NCBI GenBank assembly: GCA_028289605.1
Contig: JANQON010000016.1
Span: 124,001 to 188,000, forward strand
Length of the DNA stretch: 64,000 bases
Direction: 5' to 3'
DNA from: Hyphococcus sp.
GTDB taxonomy: Bacteria > Pseudomonadota > Alphaproteobacteria > Caulobacterales > Parvularculaceae
The position numbers and the translations under genes were made by a program. The notes under the pieces were generated by a model. The model saw only the letters and a program-made list of their open reading frames with translations. It was not told where the DNA came from and did not search any database. Below are positions 47,219 to 55,792 of the stretch, one piece after another. Numbering within the stretch: position 1 is the first letter of the stretch; every line of letters begins with the position of its first letter.

Positions 47219-47618
47219 CCAGTTTGCTTGCGGGGGGTTCGTCCGCCGCGATTTTATTGTGTCGGCCAGAAGCCGGCGCTTGAGCCCAACGGAAATGCGT
47301 TAAGGCGGTTTGCGCAGGCGTGAAAGTCGTCTCGCCACATTCCAACCGCCGTAATAGCGTAATCCCGAACAGACCGAAAAAGGTTAACGGCGATTCGGCC
47401 CGGTCTGCGCTTTAATCCGGCAATCTGAGGATAAATATTTACAAACTGTCCAAAATTCTGCGTCGATTGTGTGCAGGTTATGTGCAGTTGTTCGCCTTGC
47501 CGCGGCCCGGAGCGCCGGAGTATCAAAAGCAGCGCTGCTTTAGGATGCACGTTCTAAAACGCTAGATTAGCTTAGGTTCAGTCACCTGCGCCCGTTTCGG
47601 CGCCTGCCAGGAGTTCAC
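47219..47618. other. intergenic region between podJ-like and acyl-CoA dehydrogenase genes
   Basis: Divergent promoters must lie here, but no convincing pair or terminator was identified. A 98-codon leftward frame (47254-47550) has an unlikely composition and is not called. Confidence 0.4.
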
Positions 47619-49400
47619 ATGACCCAATACGTCGCCCCCGTGAACGATATGAAGTTCGTTCTCAACGATGTTTTGCAGATTTCAAAATTTTCGAATTTGC
47701 CAGGATTTTCAGAAGTTTCAGACGATCTTCTTGATGCAATCCTTGAAGAGGGCGGGAAGCTTGCGGCGAATGTTCTCCATCCGATCAATCACAGCGGCGA
47801 TAAGCAGGGCTGCGTCCGCCATGACGACGGTTCGGTAACGACGCCCGAGGGGTTTAAGGACGCCTACGGCATCTACAAAGAAGGCGGTTGGCAGGGGCTG
47901 GCGTTTGATCCCGAATATGGCGGGCAGGGGCTGCCCTATATTCTCGGCGTTGCTGTCAGCGAAATGGTGTCCGCGGCGAATATGGCCTTTGGGATGTATC
48001 CGGGCCTCGCCCGCGGCGCGGCGGACGCCATTTACGCCCACGGTACGGACGAGCAAAAGCAGACCTATTTGCCGAATATGATCTCCGGCGAGTGGGGCGG
48101 CACCATGAACCTCACTGAGCCCCATTGCGGCACCGATCTTGGCCTTTTGAAAACCAAAGCGGTTCCCGACGGCGACGGCGCGTACAAAATCAGCGGCCAA
48201 AAGATCTTTATCTCCGCCGGCGAACACGACCTCACCGACAATATCATTCACTTGGTGATCGCACGCATCGAGGGCGCGCCGGACGGCGTAAAGGGCATCT
48301 CGCTGTTTATCGTGCCGAAATTCCTGATCAACGAGGACGGATCTCTCGGCGAGCGCAACGGCGTTTCCTGCGGTTCGATCGAAGAAAAGATGGGCATTCA
48401 CGCGAATTCGACATGCGTGATGAATTACGACGAGGCGACGGGATATCTCTTAGGGGAGGAAAACAAGGGTCTGCGCGCAATGTTCACGATGATGAACGAA
48501 GCGCGCCTTGGCGTGGGCATGCAGGGAATGGCGATCTCTGAAGTGTCTTACCAAAACGGCGCCGCCTATGCGAAAGAACGTCTTCAGGGCCGCGCGCTCG
48601 ACGGCGCCAAGGAGCCGGAAAAGGCGGCCGATCCGATTATCGTGCATCCTGACGTGCGACGTATGCTGATGGATCAGAAGGCGTTCACCGAAGGCGCGCG
48701 CGCATGGATGTATTGGACGGCGTTGCATGGCGACCTTCACACGAAGGCGGAAGATGAAGGGACGCGCCAGAAGGCCGACGATTACATGGGATTGATGACG
48801 CCGATCCTGAAGGCGTACCTGACGGAGAAAGGCTACTGGCACGCCACCAACGCGCAGCAGGTGCTTGGCGGCCATGGCTACATTCAAGAATGGGGCATGG
48901 AGCAGTTTGTCCGCGACGCTCGCATCGCCTTGATCTACGAGGGCGCCAACGGCATTCAAGCGCTCGATCTTGTCGGCCGCAAGCTGATGAAAGACGGCGG
49001 GCGCGCTTGGCAGGCCTATTTCGCGGAAATCGATGAATTCATTGGCGACAATCAGGACAATGAAGACCTGAAACCGTTCCTTGACGGATTGAAAACAGCC
49101 AAAGAGCGGACGCTTGAAGCAACGCAATGGTTTGGCGCCAACGCCATGCAGAACTTCAACAACGCCGGGGCGAGTTCCATGGACTATCTCCATCTCTTCG
49201 CGTTGACTTGCATGGCCTATGCGTGGGCGATGAGCGCGAAAGCGGCGCTGGAGAAAGGCGAGGACGACGAGTTCAGCCGGAACAAGCTGACCACAGGCCG
49301 CTATTTTCTTGAGCGCATTCTGCCCGATACCGGCGCGCATCTTGAAAAAATCAAAACCGGCGCTGATTCCATGATGGCGTTGCCGGCGGAAGCCTTTTAG
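47619..49400 (+). CDS. acyl-CoA dehydrogenase (long form)
   Basis: The 593-residue flavoenzyme introduces a trans-2 double bond into acyl-CoA. It has the FAD/substrate segments TEPHCGTDLGLLKTKA and the C-terminal QVLGGHGYIQEWGMEQFVRDARIALIYEGANGIQALDL, with the catalytic Glu in YEG. An extra C-terminal domain of about 130 residues is usual for this long subgroup. AGGAG precedes the ATG. It stands alone, so chain-length range is unknown. Confidence 0.93.
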   Translation: MTQYVAPVNDMKFVLNDVLQISKFSNLPGFSEVSDDLLDAILEEGGKLAANVLHPINHSGDKQGCVRHDDGSVTTPEGFKDAYGIYKEGGWQGLAFDPEYGGQGLPYILGVAVSEMVSAANMAFGMYPGLARGAADAIYAHGTDEQKQTYLPNMISGEWGGTMNLTEPHCGTDLGLLKTKAVPDGDGAYKISGQKIFISAGEHDLTDNIIHLVIARIEGAPDGVKGISLFIVPKFLINEDGSLGERNGVSCGSIEEKMGIHANSTCVMNYDEATGYLLGEENKGLRAMFTMMNEARLGVGMQGMAISEVSYQNGAAYAKERLQGRALDGAKEPEKAADPIIVHPDVRRMLMDQKAFTEGARAWMYWTALHGDLHTKAEDEGTRQKADDYMGLMTPILKAYLTEKGYWHATNAQQVLGGHGYIQEWGMEQFVRDARIALIYEGANGIQALDLVGRKLMKDGGRAWQAYFAEIDEFIGDNQDNEDLKPFLDGLKTAKERTLEATQWFGANAMQNFNNAGASSMDYLHLFALTCMAYAWAMSAKAALEKGEDDEFSRNKLTTGRYFLERILPDTGAHLEKIKTGADSMMALPAEAF

Positions 49401-49544
49401 CGGTTCCGCCGGTTCCGGCGCCTGCTTCTTGGTTGATCCTCGCCGGTCGGGCGCATTATTTGCGATAAAACGAGCTTGTTCGCTCCGCAGCTGACGCTAG
49501 GCTGCGGAGAATAACCGTTCGACGACTGAATAAGCGAGACCACC

Positions 49545-51422
49545 ATGAAAAAGTCCATTCTCATCGTGCTTTTGAGCGCGACCGCACTCGCCGCCTGCGG
49601 CGACAATGAAGTTGCGCCGCCGCCAGCATCGCCAAGCGCGGTCCAAGAAGCGCCGTCCGCGCCGTCCGCCGAAGCGATTGAGGCGGAGACGGTCCGCATC
49701 AACGCCTGGTTCAGCGAAAAGTGGGAAGAGAACCTGGATTTTAGTCCGGTGTTTCGCACCTTCCTGGGACAGAAGAAAGACAACGACAAAATTGACGATT
49801 TCTCCGAAGCTGCTGCAGACGAACAGCTCGCTTGGCAAAAAGCGGCCGTTGAGGAGATGCAGTCCAATTTTGACTACGACCTACTGTCGCCGGAAGCGAA
49901 GACGTCCTATGACGTCGCCATCTATCAATACGAACAGGCTGCGGCGGCGGCGCAGTTCCGCCGGAGAAACTATACGTTCCATCAGATGAGCGGGCCGCAT
50001 TCGTTCCTGCCGAATTTTCTGATCAATTTTCACCGGGTTGAGAGCGCCGACGACATGCGCGCCTACATTGCGCGCATTAGCGGCGTGTCCCGCGCCATTG
50101 ATCAAGCGCTTGAGCGCGCTCAGCTCGCCGCCGGCGAGGGCGTGCACGCGCCCCGCTTCGCCTATGAGGGCGTTCGCAGTCAGGCGGCGGCGCTCATTTC
50201 CGGCGCTCCGTTCGAAGGAGAGGGCGATTCGCCGCTGTGGGCCGACGCCAATATGAAAATCACAGCGCTGTTGGAGGCGGGCGAGATCGACGAAACCGCG
50301 GCCGAAGAGATGCGCGGCGCGGCGCAGGCGGCGCTCACCAGCGCGTTCCAGCCCGCCTATGAAGCGTTGATCGCCTGGATCGACGAAGACATCGCGAACT
50401 CGCCGGAAGTGGCCACGGGCGTTGGCGCGTTGCCGGACGGCGCTGCCTATTACACCGAGCGTTTGGCGACGTCGACGACAACCGCCATGACCGCCGACGA
50501 AGTCCACGCGCTGGGGCTCTCGGAAGTCGCCCGCATTCGCGAGGAAATGGAGGACATAAAAGACCAGGTCGGTTTCGAGGGGACGCTGCAGGAGTTTTTC
50601 ACCTTTGTCCGCGAAGACGACCAGTTCTATTATCCGAACACGGATGAAGGGCGCGAAGCCTATCTGGAAGCGGCGCGTCAGCATCTTGATTTCCTTAACA
50701 CGAAGCTGCCTGAATTTTTTGGCATCCTGCCCAAAGCCGACCTGATTGTGAAACGCGTTGAAGCGTTCCGCGAACGCGACGGCGGCGCGCAGCATTATTT
50801 CCCGGGCACGCCCGACGGTTCGCGCCCCGGAATCTTCTACGCACATCTGTCGGACATGAAGTCGATGCCGATCCCGCAACTTGAAGTCATCGCGTATCAC
50901 GAAGGCAATCCCGGCCACCATATGCAAAATTCGATCGCTCAGGAGGTTGAAGGGTTGCCGGAGTTCCGCAATCAGGCGAGCTTTACCGCCTATGGCGAGG
51001 GCTGGGCGCTGTATTCAGAGCTACTGGCGAAAGAAATGGGCGCCTATGAAGATCCGTACTCGGACTTCGGCCGGCTGACGACGGAAATCTGGCGGGCGAT
51101 ACGTCTCGTCGTTGACACCGGTCTTCACGCCAAGGGATGGACTGAGCAGGAAGCGATTGACTATTTCACGGCGAACTCGCCCGCTGCATCGGGCCAGATC
51201 AAGTCCGAAGTGCAACGCTATATCGTCATGCCGGGACAGGCGACGTCTTATAAGGTTGGGATGCTGAAAATTCAGGCGCTGCGCGCAAAAGCGGAGGCCG
51301 AGTTGGGCGACGCATTCGACATTCGCGGTTTTCACGACACGGTGCTGAGCGGCGGCGCCCTGCCGCTGGCTGTGCTCGAGCAGCGCATCGACGCCTGGAT
51401 CGCCGGCGAAAAGTCCGCCTGA
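49545..51422 (+). CDS. DUF885 family lipoprotein, putative metallopeptidase-like
   Basis: The 625-residue precursor starts MKKSILIVLLSATALAAC, a lipoprotein signal. The DUF885 domain fills the rest; it contains YHEGNPGHHMQ, with His452, Glu453 and His458-459 resembling a zinc-peptidase site, and later SFTAYGEGWALYSE. Activity in this family is little tested. The hairpin at 51453-51481 may end its transcript. Confidence 0.87.
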   Translation: MKKSILIVLLSATALAACGDNEVAPPPASPSAVQEAPSAPSAEAIEAETVRINAWFSEKWEENLDFSPVFRTFLGQKKDNDKIDDFSEAAADEQLAWQKAAVEEMQSNFDYDLLSPEAKTSYDVAIYQYEQAAAAAQFRRRNYTFHQMSGPHSFLPNFLINFHRVESADDMRAYIARISGVSRAIDQALERAQLAAGEGVHAPRFAYEGVRSQAAALISGAPFEGEGDSPLWADANMKITALLEAGEIDETAAEEMRGAAQAALTSAFQPAYEALIAWIDEDIANSPEVATGVGALPDGAAYYTERLATSTTTAMTADEVHALGLSEVARIREEMEDIKDQVGFEGTLQEFFTFVREDDQFYYPNTDEGREAYLEAARQHLDFLNTKLPEFFGILPKADLIVKRVEAFRERDGGAQHYFPGTPDGSRPGIFYAHLSDMKSMPIPQLEVIAYHEGNPGHHMQNSIAQEVEGLPEFRNQASFTAYGEGWALYSELLAKEMGAYEDPYSDFGRLTTEIWRAIRLVVDTGLHAKGWTEQEAIDYFTANSPAASGQIKSEVQRYIVMPGQATSYKVGMLKIQALRAKAEAELGDAFDIRGFHDTVLSGGALPLAVLEQRIDAWIAGEKSA

Positions 51423-51452
51423 CGCGATTCAGTCGCCCCGGAGCGCGTTGAG

Positions 51453-51483
51453 ATCGCGCGGCGCTTAAACAGCCGCGCGATTT
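51453..51483 (+). terminator. hairpin after the DUF885 gene
   Basis: ATCGCGCGGC pairs fully with GCCGCGCGAT over a 9-base loop, followed by TT. The strong stem but short T tract makes it a moderate terminator candidate. Confidence 0.5.
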
Positions 51484-51834
51484 AACGCCAATTAAGCGCA
51501 ATCGTTTGGCCTGCGGGCGGCAAGCAGCTCATGGCGGATCGAAAGATGGGTTTCCGCAACTGTTTCGGACCGCGCTTCGACTGGTTCATTGGGCGACGTT
51601 CAGGGTTAATCAGAAACCCTGTTTTGTCGTTAGCGATATTTCAACAGTATACAAACTAACACGAAGATTCTCATGAACAATTTCAATATATTCCGCATTC
51701 AAATAAAGTTTTCATAAAACTGCCTGTTAATCCCGCGTAACAATAGAAAAACGCCACATTTCCGCCAGAATAGGAAAGCAAGACAGACAAGTAGCAGTAG
51801 TGAAGCGAACTCCAATAGTTCGCAAGGTGTGAAA
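51484..51834. other. AT-rich gene-free stretch
   Basis: It is clearly more AT-rich than the surrounding chromosome, especially 51620-51730, and leads to the small gene at 51835. No promoter pair or repeat is firm. Confidence 0.4.
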
Positions 51835-52026
51835 ATGACGAAGTCGACTTATCTGTTTGAAATCCTCGACAGCGATGGAAAGTCCGTGAAGCGCTTCTCG
51901 CAGCGCTGCACCAACCTTTCTGCGCGCGACCGAGCGAAAACGCTTTTGGAAAAGACGCCGGAAGCAGCCGCGGTCATCGGCGCCGAAGCGCACGGACACG
52001 CCGTCCACGCAGCCTATCGCGAGTAA
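51835..52026 (+). CDS. small unrecognised protein beside vsr
   Basis: The 63-residue product starts TKSTYLFEILDSDGKSVKRF and ends with EAHGHAVHAAYRE. AAGG lies about 7 bases before the ATG; a GTG two codons earlier is also possible. It is convergent with vsr and overlaps its end by 13 bp. The composition looks coding. No function is known to me; similar short proteins occur singly in alphaproteobacteria. Confidence 0.6.
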   Translation: MTKSTYLFEILDSDGKSVKRFSQRCTNLSARDRAKTLLEKTPEAAAVIGAEAHGHAVHAAYRE

Positions 52027-52439
52027 TCCGACGCGATGGGTAGGGCTGAAGGGTCCAGCGTGGCCAACTCACATTCCCAAACAGTGATGACCCGCCAGCC
52101 TAATTCATTTAACGCCAATGCGTTTTCTTGATCACGCCGACGATTGCGGTCGATCTTGCGCCGCCAGTAGTCAACATTTGACTTGGGCGTTCTTGAACCT
52201 CGCTTGCAATGATGGCCGTGCCAAAAGCATCCGTGCACGAATACGACGCAGCGATGCTTTGGAAAAACGAGATCCGGTTTCCCCGGCAGGTCCTTTTTGT
52301 TCAGCCGATAACGATAGCCGAGTGCGAAGAGCGCTTTGCGCAGCGTTAGTTCCGGTTTTGTGTTTTCCGATTTTACGGCGCGCATGATCGCGGAGCGTTT
52401 TTCCGGAGAGAATATGTCGGTCGCTTGTTTGCCGGTCAC
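52014..52439 (-). CDS. vsr: very short patch repair endonuclease Vsr
   Basis: Vsr nicks DNA at T:G mismatches that arise by deamination of 5-methylcytosine made by Dcm-type enzymes. The 141-residue protein shows DIFSPEKRSAIMRAVKSENT, the catalytic Asp in KPDLVFPKHRCVVFVHGCFWHGH, and the Zn site residues of the family. The GTG start overlaps the methyltransferase stop (GTGA), so translation is coupled. An open frame extends upstream but is not part of this family. Confidence 0.92.
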   Translation of the reverse strand: MTGKQATDIFSPEKRSAIMRAVKSENTKPELTLRKALFALGYRYRLNKKDLPGKPDLVFPKHRCVVFVHGCFWHGHHCKRGSRTPKSNVDYWRRKIDRNRRRDQENALALNELGWRVITVWECELATLDPSALPIASDYSR

Positions 52440-53503
52440 GCAGCCCGCCTTTGACGCTGCTTCAGCGCCGTTTCCAGAACGTTTTCTGCAAGCCATTGCA
52501 CCACGGGCGCGCACACGCCGTCTCCGCAGAGTTTGAGAGCCGCGCCGGTCTGCTTCGGCAGAATGTATGTGTCCGGCAAGCCCATGAGGCGGCCGGCTTC
52601 GGCGGGATTTAGCAGCCTGGTGCGCACTACTCCTTTTTCGACAGCGACAATGATTTGTCTGGAGGAGCCTCCGGCCGGCGTTCTCAGACATCCGGCGAGA
52701 CCGTCGAAACGGACTTCAAAGCGTTGGACGCTTTTTCCGTTCTCGTTCCGCATGCGCCTGAATCCGGCGCCTGCGCGCCGCATGTTGGAATCAAGAGTCC
52801 CGGCGACCCGTTTTCGCTGCAACGGACTCATCATATCGAGCAGTCGCGCCGTTTTGGCAGCCGGATCCCAGCGTTCGCACGCCCAGTCGACCACGTCTTC
52901 AAGGCGCGTGTTGCGTGTTTGCGTCGGCGTCGGCAGGTCGAGGCCGTTCTCGCCTTCGTCCCAGAGGGGCGCAACCTGCAGGTCGTCTGCGAACCCGACG
53001 ATGAACACGCGCGGACGGGACTGGGGCGTAAAATGCGCTGCGTCTATAATGGTTGCGCCGACCGCATAGCCCTGGTCCGACATAAGATTCAAAATCTGAC
53101 GGAAGTCGGCGCCGCCGTTTGTGGTCAGCAGGCCGATGACGTTTTCAATGACGATTGTTCGCGGGGCCCTGTGTTCGGCCCCAAGCGCGGTCATCAGACG
53201 CCAAAACTCAAAAAACAAGCCGCTGCGCGCGCCGGCGATGCCGCTGCGCGCGCCGGCGAGAGACAGGTCCTGACAGGGAAAGGACGCCCAGGCGAGGTCG
53301 GCCCGTTCCGACGGTAAATCTGTAGGTTGAAGATGCGCGATGGAGCCTTCATGCAAATCGTCGGCGCCGAAATTGGCGCGATACGCGGCGCATTTCGATG
53401 GGTCCACGTCATTGGCGAACAAGCATTTCCAGCCGGCGCCGAGGCCGACGCGCGCCATTCCGCCGCCAGCAAAAAATTCCAGAAAAGAGTTGCGTCGCGT
53501 CAT
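52436..53503 (-). CDS. DNA cytosine-5 methyltransferase
   Basis: The 355-residue enzyme has the C5-methylase motifs: FLEFFAGGGMARVGLG (I), the catalytic Cys77 in ASFPCQDLS (IV), VIENVIGLL (VI) and LNPAEAGRLMGLPDTY (IX-X region). It methylates cytosine in a specific sequence that cannot be predicted here. It is paired with vsr and no restriction endonuclease gene is seen next to it. A 21-bp in-frame duplication lies at 53219-53259, just after motif IV. GAGGA precedes the ATG at 53503. Confidence 0.92.
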   Translation of the reverse strand: MTRRNSFLEFFAGGGMARVGLGAGWKCLFANDVDPSKCAAYRANFGADDLHEGSIAHLQPTDLPSERADLAWASFPCQDLSLAGARSGIAGARSGLFFEFWRLMTALGAEHRAPRTIVIENVIGLLTTNGGADFRQILNLMSDQGYAVGATIIDAAHFTPQSRPRVFIVGFADDLQVAPLWDEGENGLDLPTPTQTRNTRLEDVVDWACERWDPAAKTARLLDMMSPLQRKRVAGTLDSNMRRAGAGFRRMRNENGKSVQRFEVRFDGLAGCLRTPAGGSSRQIIVAVEKGVVRTRLLNPAEAGRLMGLPDTYILPKQTGAALKLCGDGVCAPVVQWLAENVLETALKQRQRRAA

Positions 53504-53729
53504 GCGCCGTTCCTCGCTGCGCATCGACGCCGCAATTTCGCCTCAATTGTCCGTGCACGCAGGATATCAGCCATGATCATGTCACAATTGCCTCGTTTCG
53601 GCCTTAATTCAAGAATTTATCTGCGTTGCGTCGCATTTATCCCGCCGCGAATCATTGACGTAAGGTAACCAATTTCGCACAATTTGAACGGGCGCTAAGG
53701 GGGCCTCGCTGAACTTTAGGGAGAAGCGA

Positions 53730-54617
53730 ATGCCCTGGATGGGAATAAAACGGGTCGCTATGGCGGCAGCCGTGGTAATGGGCGTAGCGGCGATATCCGG
53801 CGCGGCGGCGGCGGAAGACAACGACCGGTCGGCCAAACAAGCCGGCGCGGAGCCAGTTCCAACGATTAAACTTGCGATGGCGGACGATCGGGATGATCGC
53901 CGGCGCGCCCGCGACGGGCGCAGAGGCGACAGACGCGACGCCCGCGACGGGCGCAGAGGCGACAGACGCGACGCCCGCGATGGACGCAGAGGCGACAGGG
54001 GAGACGCCCGTCGAGGCGATCGGCGGGACCGGCGCGACGCGCGCGGTCAGTCGAATGATCGCCAACAGCGCGCCGAGCGTCGCGCATACAGAGACGGCCG
54101 GCGGGATCAACGATACAGGGATCGCGGCAATCGTCGCGACGCGTATCGTGAGGGACGCCGCGACGAACGCCGGGCGCAACATCGGCGCGATGATCGTCGC
54201 TACGATCGGCGCGATCGCCGTCGCTACGAGCATCGCCGCGATCACAGGCGCTATGACCATCGCCGCGATCATCGGCGTTACGACCGCCACCGAGATCGCC
54301 GGTACCAGCACTATCGCGATCACCGTCGTTATGACCGACGGCATCGCCGGGCCCATCGATACGCCAACCGTCGTTACAGTCACGGCTATTACGGCCCTCG
54401 CGGTCGGTTCTACTACCACCCCGGATACGATCCGTTTGGATGGTTTGTGGTGAGCTTCGGCTATGACCTCTTCACCCGCAGCTATATTGGCGATTGTGAA
54501 GTCGTTTCGAAGAGTCGTCGGCGCGGACGCTATACGGAAGTGGCCCTGCTTTGTTACGACCCGTGGGGGAATCCCTATATCAAGGCGGGGAGCCGGCGAA
54601 GCTACCGCAACTATTAG
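53730..54617 (+). CDS. secreted Arg/Asp-rich repeat protein
   Basis: The 295-residue precursor has a signal peptide (AAAVVMGVAAISGAAAA). From about residue 50 to 210 almost every residue is Arg, Asp, Gly, His or Tyr, with an 11-residue tandem unit (RDARDGRRGDR) and then RRYD/DHRRYD variants. The last 80 residues are ordinary (DLFTRSYIGDCEVVSKS). Such low-complexity Arg/Asp and RRY(D) proteins occur in many alphaproteobacterial envelopes without a known function. Polyelectrolyte, nucleic-acid or metal binding is possible but not shown. Confidence 0.75.
   Translation: MPWMGIKRVAMAAAVVMGVAAISGAAAAEDNDRSAKQAGAEPVPTIKLAMADDRDDRRRARDGRRGDRRDARDGRRGDRRDARDGRRGDRGDARRGDRRDRRDARGQSNDRQQRAERRAYRDGRRDQRYRDRGNRRDAYREGRRDERRAQHRRDDRRYDRRDRRRYEHRRDHRRYDHRRDHRRYDRHRDRRYQHYRDHRRYDRRHRRAHRYANRRYSHGYYGPRGRFYYHPGYDPFGWFVVSFGYDLFTRSYIGDCEVVSKSRRRGRYTEVALLCYDPWGNPYIKAGSRRSYRNY
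53906..54004 (+). repeat. 33-bp tandem repeat, three copies
   Basis: Copies begin near 53906, 53939 and 53972; the first two are identical over most of the unit and the third has changes. The period keeps the frame and encodes the 11-residue Arg/Asp/Gly unit. Confidence 0.85.
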
Positions 54618-54641
54618 CGGTCGCTTGTGGAAAACAAAAAG

Positions 54642-54670
54642 GGGCGCGGCTTGGTTGCCGCGCCCTTTTT
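54642..54670 (+). terminator. intrinsic terminator after the Arg/Asp-rich gene
   Basis: GGGCGCGGC and GCCGCGCCC pair over a TTGGTT loop, followed by TTTTT, and preceded by AAAAA, so it can act on both strands. Confidence 0.85.
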
Positions 54671-54761
54671 CATTGCGTCGGCCGCCGGCGCGCAATTGAC
54701 GGCTTCCGCCGACTCTGCGGACAATCCTTTCGGTTGTTCTGCGGCGAGACGTGCAAAACTC

Positions 54762-55790
54762 ATGACTGATCACAATCGCGGATATGTTGCGGCGGCGATG
54801 CTGGCGAGCGCTTTTGTGACCATCGGCGCGGGCTCGATGGCGGCGAGCGGAGAAACCGCTGCGCCGGCGATGATCGAGGACATCCGCATCGGCGAACGCG
54901 GCATGCAGACCAGAATTGCGTTATTCTGCCGCGCCGCATGCGAGCCGTTGTCCATGGGCGACGGGGAGTACTTTCTCGCCGGCGCCGGGGACAATTTCGA
55001 CATCGATATTTCCTCCGCAAGCGAGCGCGTGCAACGCATGATCGCGACTCCAGAGCCGAGAGGCGCCCTGATCCAGATTGATTTCGATGGAAATCTCGGA
55101 CGGGCGACGGCCAACGCTTGCACGGTCGGCGGCAAGAAGGCGGCCTGTCTTGACTTGTACTTCTTTGAGCAAGCCGAACCGGAACCGGAGCCCAGCGAAC
55201 CGACAGTCGCCGGCGCGCCGTTGACCGCGGCGCCGGAACCGGCGGCCGCCGCCGCGTCGGCGAGCGTGCCTGCGCCGACATTGCGCGAAGCGGCTGGCGA
55301 TCGTTACGGCGCCTTTTCTCATCTCGCCAAGCCGGAGCGTCTTGCGCCGCCCATTTTGGCCAAAGTGCAGCCCATCGAGAAAGCCATCGAAGTGGCGACG
55401 CCTTCGTTGCGTCCTACGGAGTCGCTGGCGCGCCAGGTGGAGCAAAGCTTCGCCGGCCGCATCGAAACGCTGCTCGGCAAGTCGCTGACGGCCGCCTATT
55501 GCAATAACGCCGAGGCGACGTTGCGTACGGACGCCTGGGCGCTCGGCGCCATGGTCGATGTCGGTCTGTGCGCGGCGGCGCGCGGCGACGCGACAGAGGG
55601 CGAAGCCATTTTATCGCGGCTCTTGGAATATACTCCCGACAATTACGAGGCGCTGGTAGGCAAGGCGGTGATCGCGGAACAGGCCGGAGAGCGCGGCGCG
55701 GCGTTGCGTTACTATCAGGAAGCCCTGGACGCGGCTGCGCCGGTCCGGGAGTCGGCGCGAATTGTGGAAGCGATGGCCGCGCTCACCTGA
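54762..55790 (+). CDS. secreted protein with helical TPR-like C-terminus
   Basis: The 342-residue precursor starts MTDHNRGYVAAAMLASAFVT with a signal peptide. The middle is a low-complexity Pro/Ala/Glu linker. From about 230 the sequence resembles TPR helices (LLEYTPDNYEALVGKAVIAE and RYYQEALDAA). The open frame extends further upstream across the terminator, but that part is not translated. Not recognised beyond this. Confidence 0.7.
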   Translation: MTDHNRGYVAAAMLASAFVTIGAGSMAASGETAAPAMIEDIRIGERGMQTRIALFCRAACEPLSMGDGEYFLAGAGDNFDIDISSASERVQRMIATPEPRGALIQIDFDGNLGRATANACTVGGKKAACLDLYFFEQAEPEPEPSEPTVAGAPLTAAPEPAAAAASASVPAPTLREAAGDRYGAFSHLAKPERLAPPILAKVQPIEKAIEVATPSLRPTESLARQVEQSFAGRIETLLGKSLTAAYCNNAEATLRTDAWALGAMVDVGLCAAARGDATEGEAILSRLLEYTPDNYEALVGKAVIAEQAGERGAALRYYQEALDAAAPVRESARIVEAMAALT

Positions 55791-55792
55791 CG

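Noticed and set aside
51728-51742. possible CtrA box near TTAATCCCGCGTAAC
   Set aside because: The second half-site does not match TTAA at the required spacing of seven bases.
53652-54773. 373-codon leftward frame opposite the Arg/Asp-rich gene
   Set aside because: It is a reflection of the GC-rich repeats of the plus-strand gene, which has a signal peptide and a normal C-terminus; the antisense product is Ala/Val/Ile low complexity.
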